From contig OX485806.1 of assembly GCA_950295325.1 (NCBI GenBank), forward strand, positions 40,426,001 through 40,490,000: DNA of 64,000 nucleotides, read 5' to 3'. The notes beneath the pieces were generated by a model. The model saw nothing but the letters and a program-made list of their open reading frames with translations. It was not told the origin of the DNA and did no database searches. This DNA comes from Polytrichum commune. Its lineage: Eukaryota > Streptophyta > Polytrichopsida > Polytrichales > Polytrichaceae. Position numbers and translations under genes: made by a program. Positions 23,001-33,052 of this stretch are shown here, piece by piece (position 1 is the stretch's first letter; each line of letters starts with the position of its first letter).

Positions 23001-23668
23001 CTTTGAAGGGGCTCCTCTTGTACCAATGTTCAAGATTGACCACATTACCTGAGGGACTTGGAAACCTCACTTCTCTGACGCAACTTAGTTTGAATGAATG
23101 CTCAAGCTTGACCACTTTACCCGAGGGACTTGGAAACCTCACTTCTTTGATGCGGCTTGGTTTGAGAGAATGCTCAAGCTTAACAACATTACCCGAGGGA
23201 CTTGGAAACCTCACTTCTTTGAAGGAGCTTTATGTGTCTCAATGTTCAAGCTTGACAACATTACCCGAGGGACTCGGAAACCTCACTTCTTTGACATGGC
23301 TTGCTTTGAATGCGTGCTCAAACTTGACAACATTACCCGAAGGTCTTGGAAACCTCATTTCTTTAACGGGGCTCAATTTGAATAAATGCTCAAGCTTGAA
23401 AACATTACCCGAGGGACTTGGAAACCTCTCTTCTTTGAAGGAGCTTTATTTGTGCCAATGTTCAAACTTGACAACATTACCCGAGGGAGTTGGAAACCTC
23501 ACTGCTTTGACGGGGCTCTATTTGAATGAATGCTCAAGCTTGACAACATTACCCGAGGGACTTGGAAACCTCAATTCTTTGACAAAGCTAAATATGAATG
23601 AATGCTCAAGCTTGACAACATTACCTGAGGGACTTGCAAACCTCACTTCTTTGACGAGCCTCGGTTAG
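20009..23668 (+). CDS. Exon 3 of the PNL gene: linker and giant LRR domain
   Basis: A 1,219-codon exon with a TAG stop at 23666-23668. About the first 95 residues are the NB-ARC-LRR linker (VEGILYKISQRHL, then LDLRNLRLLSIHD), as in TIR-type NLRs. The rest is 47 LRR units of exactly 24 residues, consensus LTTLPEGLGNLTSLTxLxLxxCSS. This forms the ligand or effector sensing solenoid. LRR domains of plant NLRs usually hold 10-30 units, so 47 nearly identical ones is exceptional. The variable positions are concentrated in xLxLxxC, the predicted concave face, while the PEGLGNLTSLT part is almost fixed, as expected from gene conversion or unequal exchange. Numerous ORFs on both strands here (for example the antisense ones rich in FPSPSGNVVKLEH) are shadows of the repeat. 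The extended open frame upstream of 20009 is intron. Confidence 0.9.
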   Translation, partial: LAKQGTNKVEGILYKISQRHLNYYLHLDLRNLRLLSIHDPMDNASTAYQLFKVFLSQVQEHSCQLKAIYINGLFQQLPQQLWELRSLESFDLKGLKMLEALDEGLGNLTSLTNLHLHGCFGLTTLPEGLGNLIFLTHLGLVGCTSLTTLPKGFGNLTSLTELDLNQCSRLTTLPEGLENLTSLTWLNLSACSSLTTLPEGLGNLTSLTWLNLSACSSLTTLPEGLGNLTSLTWLNLSACSSLTTLPEGLGNLTSLTWLNLSSCSSLTTLPEGLGNLISLTGLNLNKCSSLKTLPEGLGNLSSLKELYLCQCSSLTTLPEGLGNLTSLTGFYLNGCSSLTILPEGLGNLTSLMKLELGKCSSLTILPEGLGNLTSLIKLELCRCSSLTTLPEGLGDLTSLTCLGLKGCSSLTTIPEGLGNLTALTGLYLWECSRLRTLPKGLGNLISLMKLELKYCPWLTTLPEGLGNLSSLTQLTLSECSSLTTLPDGLGNLTSLTWLDLSACSRLTTLPNGLGNLTSLTELNLNQCSRLTTLPEGLGNLTSLTRLSMGNCSSLTTIPEGLGNLTSLTELNLNQCSSLTTLPEGLGNLTSLTELNLSQCSSLTTLLEGLGNLTSLTCLDLNACSSLTTLPEGFGNLTSLTCLDLNACSRLTTLPEGFGNFTSLTKLGLKKCLSLSTLTEGLENLSSLQELYLCQCSNLTTLPEGLGNLTALTGLYLWGCSSLTTLPEGLGNLTSLRKLDLEECSKLTTLPKGFENLTSLTELNLNQCSSLTTLPEGLGNLTSLTELNLNQCSSLTTLPKGLGNLTSLTCLDLNACSSLTTLPEGLGNLTALTGLYLWGCSSLTTLPEGLGNLTSLRKLDLEECSKLTTLPKGFGNFTSLIELGLRGCLSLTTLPKALGNLISLTQLGLKKCLSLTTLPEAIGNLSSLQELYLCQCSNLTTLPEGLGNLTALTGLCLNECSSLTTLPEGLGNLTSLTWLDMNKCSSLTTLPQGLGNLNSLKGLLLYQCSRLTTLPEGLGNLTSLTQLSLNECSSLTTLPEGLGNLTSLMRLGLRECSSLTTLPEGLGNLTSLKELYVSQCSSLTTLPEGLGNLTSLTWLALNACSNLTTLPEGLGNLISLTGLNLNKCSSLKTLPEGLGNLSSLKELYLCQCSNLTTLPEGVGNLTALTGLYLNECSSLTTLPEGLGNLNSLTKLNMNECSSLTTLPEGLANLTSLTSLG
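20290..23668 (+). repeat. LRR tandem array, 47 units of exactly 72 bp
   Basis: The phrase GAGGGACTTG first occurs at 20315 and, in its last in-frame unit, at 23627. The distance of 3312 bp is exactly 46 x 72, so no net indel has accumulated over 47 units. Several stretches are nearly identical at DNA level, for example the four consecutive units at 20535-20820. Confidence 0.92.
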
Positions 23669-25635
23669 AATAAATGCTGAAGCTTGACAACATAACCCGA
23701 GGGACTTGGAAAGCACATTTCTTTGACGTGGCTTGATTTGAGTGCAAGTTCAAGCTTGACCAGATTACCCAAGGGACTTGGAAACCTCACTTCTTTGACG
23801 AAGCTTCATTTGAATGAATGCTCAAGCTTGACAACATTACCCGAGGGACTTGGAAACCTCACTTCTTTGATGGGGCTCAATTTGAATAAATGCTCAACCT
23901 TGGAGACATTACCGGAGGGACTTGGAAACCTCTCTTCTTTGAAGGAGCCTTATTTGTGCCAAATGTTCAAACTTGACAACATTACCCGAGGGAGTTGGAA
24001 ACCTCACTACTTTGACGGGGCTCTATTTGAATGAATGCTCAAGCTTGACAACATTACCCGAGGGACTTGGAAACCTGACTTCTTTGATATGGCTTAATTT
24101 GAGTGCATGGTCAAGCTTGACAACATTACCCGAGTGACTTAGAAACCTCACTTCTTTGACGGGGCTTCATTTAAGTAAATGTTCAAGCTTGAGAATATTA
24201 CCTCAGGGACTTGGAAACCTCACTTCTTTGACATGGCTTGATTTGAGTTCATGCTCAAGCTTGAAAACATTACCCGAGGGACTTGGAAACCTCTTTTCTT
24301 TGAAGGAGCTTTGTTTGTACCAATGTTCAAACTTGACAACATTACCCAAGGGACTTGGGAACCTTACTGCTTTGACGGGCTCTATTTGAATGAATGCTCA
24401 AGCTTGACAACATTATCCGAGGGACTTGGAAATCTCAATTCTTTGACAAAGCTAAATTTGAGTGAATGCTCAAGCTTGACAACATTACCCGAGGGATTTG
24501 CAAACCTCACTTCTTTGACGAAGCTTGGTTAGAATAAATGCTGAAGCTTGAAAACATTACTCGAGGGACTTGAGAAGCACACTTCTTTGACGTGGCTTGA
24601 TTTGAGTGCGTGCTCAAGCTTGACCTCATTACCGGAGGGGCTTGGAAACCTCACTTCTTTGACGAAGCTTCGTTTGAATGAATGCTCAAGCTTCACAACA
24701 TTACCCAACGGACTTGGAAACCTCATTTCTTTGACGGAGCTTGATTTGAATATATGTCCAAGCTTGATCACATTACCCCAGGGACTTGCAAACATCACTT
24801 GTTTAACATGACTTGACTTGAATGCCCAAGGTTGACAACATTATCCGAGGGACTTGGAAACCTCACTTCATTGAAGGGGCACTATTTGTGCCAATGTCCA
24901 AGCTTCACAACCGTACCTAAGGGATTTGGAAACCTCACTGCTTTGACGGGGCTCAATTTGAACTAAAGCTCAAGCTTGACAACATTACCCCAGGGACATG
25001 GAAACCTCACTTCGTTGAAGGCACTCTATTTGTGGCAATGTTCAAGCTTGACCACATTAGTTGAGGGACTTGGAAACCTCACTTCTTTGACATGGCTTGA
25101 TTTGAGTGAATGCTCAAGCTTGACAACATTACCCAAGGAACTTGCAAACCTCAGTTCTTTGATGAAGCCTAGTTAGAATAAATACTCAAGCTTGACAACA
25201 TTACCCGAGGGACTTGGAAACCTGACTTCTTTGATATGGCTTAATTTGAGTGCATGGTCAAGCTTGACAACATTACCCGAGTGACTTGGAAACCTCACTT
25301 CTTTGACGGGGCTCAATTTGAATAAATGCTCAAGCTTGATAACATTACCCGAGGTACTTGGAAACCTCTCTTATTTGACGAAGCCTGATTTGACTGAATG
25401 CTCAAGCTTGGCAACATTACCCGAGGGACTTGGAAACCTCACTTCTTTGACATGGCTTGATTTGACTAGCTAAATGCTCAAGCTTGAGAACATTACCCGA
25501 GGGACTTGGAAACCACACTTCTTTGACGGTGCTTTATTTGTGAGAATGTTCAAGCTTGACAACATTACCGGAGGGACTTGGAAACCTCGCTACTTTGACG
25601 GAGCTTCATTTGTCAAATCGTTCAAGCTCAAACAA
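23669..25635 (+). pseudogene. Degenerate 3' extension of the LRR array (about 27 units)
   Basis: Units continue past the TAG for another 1944 bp (GAGGGACTTG from 23627 to 25571, exactly 27 x 72 net). They contain stops, a +1 base at about 23958, a -1 base at about 24377 and other compensating indels, so no long frame survives. Open islands are 23723-24034, 24156-24389, 24548-24811 and 24976-25176. The stop-bearing end module (ACGA(G/A)GC...GGTTAGAATAAATGCT) recurs at 23666, 24530 and, in a variant, 25174. Another module with an internal CCGAGTGACTT stop occurs at about 24130 and 25275. These are footprints of larger duplications of the gene's 3' end. It may form 3' UTR or be untranscribed. 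Confidence 0.85.
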
Positions 25636-27821
25636 GTGGTGATACTAAATGTTTTTACGCTATGAAATTAGTGCTACCAAAAGATCTAAGAAGCACTGCT
25701 CATCTCGACACTATTCACTGATAATATTATTCATAGCAAAGTTATCATCATGAACTCGTTGACTCGAAGAAGCTCCGAGAAGCTCCAACATGGGTTAGTG
25801 TTGGAGAATATTCCCGAGATAGAGTCCATTGTTTGAAGCTTTGAAGCTACTACACTGAATATCATATTTAGTGAGGGGGTGCTGATAGTGTGCGTGGGAA
25901 GTCAATGCAAGTGGTGATACTAAATTTTATTACGCTATGGAATTAGTGCCATGCTTCGAGTTAGGTCAATTTTGACAATTCATTGTGACACATTAAGAAC
26001 TCATATCAAGATGGTTTAGGTAGGACGACCCAAACATTAGACCATGTTGTTGTGGTCCATATATTAATTTGAGACAAGAGAAAGTCTCAAATTAATGAAT
26101 ATAGTGATACAAGTAGGATTTGTACGAAACTTAATTTTGAAACAATCTCATGTTTTGTACCAAGTAATGTGGTGCAACTTGTGTCTTTATTTGATGACAT
26201 TGCAAAACAAAGTTTATTCATGTAACCTAATGGCATTGAGGCATATACCAAGGATTATTTGTTTTTACCACATGCTCCTAGGTGCTAAATTGCCCAAAGC
26301 TCCTTGTGGTTGTAATTCCGCAACCATTGCTTTGGAGTTGTGTGTGTAGTGGTCGATCTAGATGTAATTTTGAGGAGGGCATCTATAGAATCAATCAATC
26401 TTGGTCAACCCTAACATACTACATCATCAATAGTTGAGGACTTATAGAATATATACACTGACAAAAATGCATATGTAACTACAATGGAGAAAACAAAATT
26501 TGAAGATAATCACAAAGGATTGCAAAATGTATTTCTTAACCTTTAAATGTCCAAGGAGTTTCCATGGGACTTTGAATTCTTTGGCATTGATTTGTACCTA
26601 GGTAATTGTGTTTTAAGACAATTTTGCAAATGATGAACGAACTTAATTTAGGCAATCTACTTATTTTCAAAGAAACAATTATCCAAGTAAAAGATAAATT
26701 TTGAATGAGAATTGAAACCCTGAGAATTCCCTATAAATGTCTTTTCATTTGTAGTTTATTTTTCATTTATTGCCATATTTGTTTGTCGCTTCTTACAACA
26801 CATTGGGCTCAATATAGGTTGACCAAGATGTATACTATTACATGTTATTTTTATTGTATATCTAATTTATATGATTTCAAAACTAAAATCATCAAACATT
26901 GATTCCTTCATTCCACAAGTGTGAATGCAATTTTATGATAATTTCAACCCATTGTAAACCCCTAGAGTGGTCCACCACTCTGCGGGATCACTTTTAGTTA
27001 TAATGCTAGCATTGAAGTTTAGAATTGTTAGGGAATTTAGGAAAAATTAGTTCATTTAGCATTTAGTTTAGCAGAAGGAAGGTGAATTACGGAGGACTTC
27101 AGGCCTTCAATCGGAAGAAACAAAAATCTAATGAAGGGTAAGGTTAGCCAAAATGAAAACTAAATAGTACTAAAAAATAGTGAAGTAGGAAAAACATGCT
27201 AGCTAGTAAAAACAACTAGCTAAAATTTAAGTTAGTAGATTCTAGCTAAATAAATACTAGTTTATTAGTTAATATGGGCCACATAAGACAATTGGAGGTG
27301 TTTGGCGTAAGAAGGCAAAATCGGCATGAAAAAATTTGAAGAAAAAAAAACAAATGAGCTACTTGCCCACTTGTCCGCTTGCCAACTTGATGACGAAAAT
27401 TTAGAAATATTTTTAAGATCTCCCGTCGGAGCCACCTCGGCAAGAGGGTTGCAACTTCAACCGGAAAAATCCCGAGCCTAAATTTTGGGGAAGAATTCGA
27501 AAAATGGAACCAATGGCGGAAGAGTCCAATCATTTTTTGAGAGGGTTTAAAACCCCCTCCTTCCATTTTGGACTATTTCTGTTCTTCTAAATGCTTGGGC
27601 GAAGCCCTGCTTCTATGTAGTTAGGAAAAACTTCTATCTTGTCTTTTTAATGGCCTAATAGCAAGGCTTGTGAAAATCCTTTACTATATCTTCCAGTTAG
27701 AATGTGTGCATATCAACACACAAAATAATTTTTACTTTCTTTTGTAGAGGTTGGTTAGATTGTATGATTGCAAGTGGAGGCATTGCAAAATTCAGCCGCC
27801 GATGGCCTGAACGCCTAGTTC
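25636..27821. other. Downstream intergenic region, no gene recognised
   Basis: It contains a 45-bp direct repeat 277 bp apart (CAAGTGGTGATACTAAAT at 25632 and 25909, each followed by a TTACGCTATG(A/G)AATTAGTGC block). The rest is AT-rich with short ORFs lacking known motifs (26095-26349, 26705-26902, 27246-27566 antisense). Confidence 0.55.
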
Positions 27822-29089
27822 ATGATTGTGAGGCCAAACCTCCCACCTTTATGCGTCGTAATTTAGGTGGGGGCATGTAGCTCACATCCAACACTCAATA
27901 TTTTCTACTTCCCTGGCATTGTTCAATTCTCTACAATGCTAATGTCAACACACCAGTTTATTCCATGAAGAAGGTACAAGTATTCAAAAATACTTCTTTT
28001 TTCCTTGCCCCCTCTCTTTCCACTCTCTCACACCTTAAACACTCACAACCCTACTTAAGACCCCCAACTCCTAAGCATGAGCTGTTCAACTCATGGCTCA
28101 TTAATTCACTAAATCCCTAATTTCCTAGCCTAACTTTTTATTTTTCCATCCTTAACCCCCCAAGCCCATGGAGGAGCCCTAACAGTGTCGGCCAAGGCCA
28201 CTCATTAACCGCCAGTCTCGGTAACTCAACCGGGAATCTACGTTGTTCACCATCTGCAATACCCGTCAATGCCCATCACTGGGCCCGGCAGTAGGGTCAA
28301 CTACCTTCCTTCGGCCAGGGGTTTTTGGCCTTCTTCGGAGCCCTTACAACTCTGTTCTAGCATTCAACCCCTAGTTGTACCCCTTTCCACTGCCTATATG
28401 CTCCCTTCGAATGCGAGACTGGGTCGCCTAGTTCGGCGCTAGGCCGAGCCTGTGCATTCTTCGGAGATCTTGAGCATTCTCGGCGAACCCAGCTCAACCT
28501 CTGACCCATGTTTTTAAGATCCAACCCCTGCTTGAGGGGTTTCCTTAGGTAGAGGGCACCTGTGTGAGCTTCCTCTGAATCACCTTTGCACTGGCTGAGG
28601 CACTAATCTCCCACCATTGCCATCTCTGTTGCCACCGAAAAGAAGAAGAAGAAAAGAGAGCATGCCCGTCTTGGCGTTGTGGATTCCACCTTGCCGCAGC
28701 TCCTGGATTTCCGAGGGTAATCCGCTTGCAGGGTGCCCTTCCCCCTCGACTAACCGGCCAAGCCTAAAATGAACATCGACGCCACCCATAACGGCAACTT
28801 GCAACTTCCAACCCAACTAACCACTTACCAGCCGACTAAGTAATTAGCGGTCCAACTAGTTAATTCCTACCCACTAACTAATTTCAAAATCTCAACCTAA
28901 GCCTCAAGTCACAACTTCAAGCATTTAGCACTAGCATATTAACCATCTAGCCTAAAGCTTAATCCATATCAAAACTCAAGGCACCACTTTTTTTATGTTT
29001 TTGAATACTTAGTTAAAATCCAACTTGAGTTTATAATGACTAAAGGGGTTAACAACACATGTGGGCCTGAATTTTGGGCTCACAATGAT
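27822..29089 (+). mobile_element. Solo LTR, TGTGAG...CTCACA family, copy A, with TSD
   Basis: The body is 27827-29084 (1258 bp), from TGTGAGGCCAAACC to TTTTGGGCTCACA, with tips forming a 6-bp inverted repeat. It has a perfect 5-bp TSD ATGAT at 27822-27826 and 29085-29089. The same ends occur at 30569-32204 (reverse), 38966-40301 and 42486. No coding sequence is attached, so the superfamily is not proven; a 5-bp TSD fits LTR retrotransposons generally. Confidence 0.92.
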
Positions 29090-29199
29090 CAAAATCAATA
29101 TAATTATTATTGTTTTCTTATAGAGATTTTCTATAGATATTTGTAGCCGGTTTTCATTTGTGATTTGGTTAAGGTGGAAATTAGTTATAAATTTTCAAA

Positions 29200-30135
29200 A
29201 ATGGAATAGAAAAATAGGTTGTTCTTTTGGGTAGCGGCTGCTAGATCAGACTTGGTGGTCCAATAAAATTTTAATTTTTTCCAAATAGATATTTTGTCTA
29301 GCTTTCTAATGATCTTTAGAACAATTGATTTGAATAGAAAATAAATTGAATATGATTTTTTGAATGTAGGATACATAGTTTAAGACTTTCTGGTTGACTG
29401 CTGCATTACAGGGAGTCTGCTGGATTCATTTTGGCTTAATTTGCTAATAACATATTATTTTCAATTAGATATTTTTACTATCTTTATAACGTTATTTAAA
29501 AAGTTTGATTTGACTAATACGTGAATGAGATATGAATTACTAAAGACGGCATACGTAGGTTCAGACCACGGGGAGGTCACTGCATTGTCAAGTTGAAAAC
29601 CACGTGCGAACAAAAAAAATGTATTTTTTCTAAGTACATATTTATGAGTACATATACATGGTATCTATTATATAGTAAAAATTGACAACTAAATTTGATG
29701 ATTTGTTTTTTCTAGAAAACATACCGTTTCTAACTAGAATAACGTAGAATTGAACTAAAAACATTACTAGAAAAAATGGAGATGACTAAAATTTTAAAAA
29801 AAACTATACAAAAAATATTATTAATGGATATTTATATATAGAAAAAATATCATAATTTTTAAAATTATCTATAACATATAATATAGGGGTAGCAAACTTT
29901 GTTCGCACGTGGATTTCAACTTGACAATGGAGTGACCTCCCCGGGGTTCAGACTTCTTTATTGACTGTTGTATTACAAGGAGTCTTCTATATTTATCTTG
30001 TCTTAATTTGCTAATATAATATTTGTGTCAATTAGATATTGTTAATATCTTTCCAATGGTGTATAGAAAGCTCAGATCCAAGTAGTAATGAATTTACTAT
30101 GAATTTTTGAAGTTGGAAGTTATATAATTTGGTTG
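29200..30135. repeat. AT-rich tandem repeat, unit about 185 bp, about 3 copies
   Basis: The block GACTTTCTGGTTGACTGCTGC / GACTTCTTTATTGACTGTTG, followed by a (T/C)TTAATTTGCTAATA and CAATTAGATATT path, recurs at about 29380 and 29950, with an older unit starting before 29280. The second unit was split by the MITE at 29567-29944. Units are diverged and non-coding. Confidence 0.65.
29558..29953. mobile_element. MULE-like MITE with 9-bp TSD
   Basis: The body is 29567-29944 (378 bp). Long terminal inverted repeats of about 48 bp: the left arm runs from CACGGGGAGGTCACTGCATT through CCACGTGCGAACAAA, and the right arm is its reverse complement with a few mismatches. Flanking GGTTCAGAC at 29558-29566 and 29945-29953 is a perfect 9-bp duplication, typical of Mutator-like elements. 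The neighbouring 185-bp repeat unit shows the unoccupied site. The core is AT-rich and non-coding. Confidence 0.9.
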
Positions 30136-30563
30136 GAGGAATCGGTTGAATCAACCTCGCACTTCCAACCCTCATAACTTTTGCATTTCTTATCCGATTA
30201 GATCGTTAGAAAGATAATTACGTGCACTAAGTAAATTTATTATGTTTAGGCCTAAATTACAGTGCAAAAGAAACAAAATGATGTTTTAATCGTTAACTAA
30301 TTTAAGTTTTATAATCAAACTAGCTACAAAGAAGAAGACAATGTTAATGTCCGGAAAGTGGAGCAAGAAAAGAGATACCGGCTCTGCCTACATCGAGGTT
30401 AATCAACGGAAGATAATTGAGATAAACTAACTAACCCTAGCCTACCATTTAGGGTTTGAGGGAGCACGGCAAGGTATGTATCTCTAAACCCACTCGCCTA
30501 TCTCGTAAGGTGGCTTGACCATTTGACCGCCATGGAGGTACCCAACTTCATTGTTCTCGGGCC
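30136..30563. other. Intergenic, nothing recognised
   Basis: AT-rich, no ORF of note, no repeat ends that I can see. Confidence 0.5.
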
Positions 30564-32209
30564 CCTTGTGTGAGCCCAAAATGGTGCCCACATGTGATGA
30601 TTAACTCTTCGAAACCAATTTTAGTTTGACTTTGATGTGTTATGATTATTCACAAAACATAAAAAGAGTGAAGTGTGGTGTGGATTTAACTTTAGGCATT
30701 AGGTGGTGTTGTGTGATTATTTCAAGGTTTGATTTTAATAAGAAAATGCCTTGATTATGTGAGTAGGGGGTAAGGTGAGGCAAGGTGAGCTCCGCGGGGT
30801 AAATGCCCACTTTTGGATCCACCTTGTTGGTTTAGGAAGGAGGAAGCTTGGTGGATGGAGATTAGTCCCTACTTTGGAGGAGAGGGTTGAAGGATGGTGA
30901 TTGGAGGTGCTAATCCTCTCACCCTATCCTAACCTCTCTTCCTCTCTCTCCCTCTCTCCCTCTTTGCTACTTAAGGTGTTTTTCTCTCATTTTACCTCTC
31001 TCTCTCTCAAGTCCTCTCAAGGGAGATGAGCTCTTAGAGCTTGGGTCCACGTGTGTGATTAGTTAATGATGTTAGGTAATTAGTTAGCTTATTAGCCGAA
31101 GAATAAAAGAGTTAGCAATTGTCCGATTAAGCATCTTGAGGGGATTACATTTAAGAGTGTAGCTAAAAGGCTCGCATGTGGGCCTTTGAGCAATTAGGTG
31201 ATTAGGTGGTTATGGTGAATTTTAGTTCGGCTTGATTGAGCCTGAGTTGAGCCTAAGGAGGTCTAACTGCTGGACGGTGGTGAACTCGGTGGGCTAAGCC
31301 TGGAACTGCTGGACTGTGGTGCACTCGGTGGGCTAAACCTGGAACTGCTGGACTGTGGTGAACTCGGTGGGCTAAGCCTGGAATTGCTGGACTTTGGTGA
31401 ACTCGGTGGGCTAAGCCCTGGAGCTGCTGGACTGTGGTGAACTCGGTGGGCTAAGCCTGGAACTGCTGGACTGTGGTGCATTCGATGGGCTAAGCCTGGA
31501 ACTGCTGGACTTTGGTGAACTCGGTGGGCTAAGCCTGGAACTGCTGGACTGTGGTGCATTCGATGGGCTAAGCCTGGAACTGCTGGACTTTGGTGAACTC
31601 GGTGGGCTAAGCCTTGGAGCTGCCCGAAAGGGGATTGATGTGAGAAGGCATTAAAGGCCGGTTATTTGGGGAGCCTAACCACATCGGATTAACATGGGAA
31701 GCTAGTCAAGGCTGGTCCTAAATAACCATACATTAGTATTTCTAGAAACCATTACATTAGGTGTTTTGACTTTGTAGTGCAAGCCAAGTAGTTAAAGCAT
31801 TAGTTTATCTAGAATCACGTGTGGCCTCAAAGGCAATTGTAATTGTGATTAACCATTGAGGGAGTGTTTTTTCAACACTTACGTCCTTTTTGGGAAGATT
31901 CGATCGCTTATAAAAAATGGATAAAGTGGAAGACTCTAGCAAGGGCAATGTGAAGGAAAGGATAATCAAAGGCCAAAGGAGAATATCCTTGAGAGCTTGT
32001 GTTACCAAGGCCGCCGGTTGGACCCTAGAAAATGCCAACGCGACCACGAGCCAAGAGGCTACTTCTAAATAAACAAAGTGATTCAAAATGACATGAATGC
32101 TTAAGGATGTGAAGAGATCAATTTTCACGCTACATACACTACATGTGATTCTCAAGACCATCACCCGGACTAGGACGCTTAAGGGTGGTGGGTTTGGCCT
32201 CACACCTTG
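30564..32209 (-). mobile_element. Solo LTR, TGTGAG...CTCACA family, copy B (reverse), with TSD
   Basis: The body is 30569-32204 (1636 bp) in reverse orientation: left end TGTGAGCCCAAAATGG, right end GGTTTGGCCTCACA. A perfect TSD CCTTG lies at 30564-30568 and 32205-32209. It is about 380 bp longer than copy A, largely because of the 39-bp minisatellite at 31267-31619. Antisense ORFs within it (31263-31559, 31805-32203) have no known domain. Confidence 0.92.
31267..31619. repeat. 39-bp minisatellite, 9 copies, inside LTR copy B
   Basis: The unit begins CTGCTGGAC(T/G)(G/T)TGGTG and contains CTCGGTGGGCTAAGCCTGGA. Starts at 31267, 31306 and so on to 31580; nine units, one of them 40 bp. Because 39 is a multiple of three an antisense ORF with 13-residue repeats stays open, but nothing suggests it is translated. 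Confidence 0.92.
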
Positions 32210-33052
32210 GTATGTTTTGTACTGGTAGCTTTATTTATTACTAAGTTCCGTATGTAATTTATCGGATTAATCACCAATATGACCACTCCGAATGTTGTTG
32301 GTGGAAAGGTAAGACTAATAACCAGCGAATTCACTATTATGTTGTTGGCCCCGTGCATTAGAAGTAATGGCCCCAATTTATGAAGATTGTACAACAAGTT
32401 CAACCTATATGTTGTCCGTCACCCTAGTTTCATTAAGTTGCATTTCGTGGTATATCCAGTGTAAAAACACTTAACAATTAAAAACATAAAAAACAAATCA
32501 TAAACCCTTGTTGGCAAGAGACCCGAATCGGAAACTTAACTTGGTAGGGTGACACCACCCTTCGGACTGTTGAAGTCCGAAGGGTTTGAGATGTCATTCG
32601 ACCTTCAAAGGACCTGCATGAGGCCTAAGAAGGTTCCGAACTAACGGGTGCACCAACTAGGTAAGGGATAATGCCTAATATATGAATGTAATAAAGTAGG
32701 ATGTGTAAACAAAATTAACTAAATAAGAAGAAATTTTTGTAAAGGATGGGACTCAGGCCAAGTCACCCCGCTTAGGAAATTCAATATAACTAAGTTAAAA
32801 AATAAGAAATAATGGAATGGTCCATCAAATCGTCGTTATTCCGTTCATCGAGCTAGGGGTGGTTAGAATCACATCAGGTTGGTGTATATTAGAGTCATTT
32901 CAATTCACAAGTTAGGATTGTCTTGGTTCCAAGACATGTGCGTCTGCGTTAAGAATAGATTGTAGGTTTAGGTTAGAACTAGATATAAAATTGATTAGTG
33001 GATTTTAGAGCCACAATAATAAAAAACTAAGGTCCAACCTCCGAAGATACTA
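32210..33052. other. Intergenic, no gene recognised
   Basis: AT-rich DNA. A short inverted repeat CCCTTCGGACTGTTGAAGTCCGAAGGG at about 32559-32585 forms an 11-bp hairpin. No ORF or terminal repeat is convincing. Confidence 0.5.

Noticed and set aside
20503-23214. Antisense and frame-shifted ORFs of 63-138 codons across the LRR exon (FPSPSGNVVKLEH or GTWKPHFF repeats)
   Set aside because: They are readings of the 72-bp LRR unit in other frames; the 24-codon period keeps them open automatically.
23669-23676. AATAAA immediately after the LRR stop codon as polyadenylation signal
   Set aside because: The same AATAAATGCTCAAGC phrase is part of normal coding units (codons for N-K-C), so it is not specific to the gene end.
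25856-25878. CACTGAATATCATATTTAGTG palindrome preceded by TA, like the TA-MITE end
   Set aside because: Only one 21-bp end is present with no body; could be chance or a remnant, insufficient for a call.
31263-31559. 98-codon antisense ORF with HHSPAVPGLAHRV repeats
   Set aside because: Produced by a 39-bp minisatellite inside an LTR; no start context, domain or conservation.
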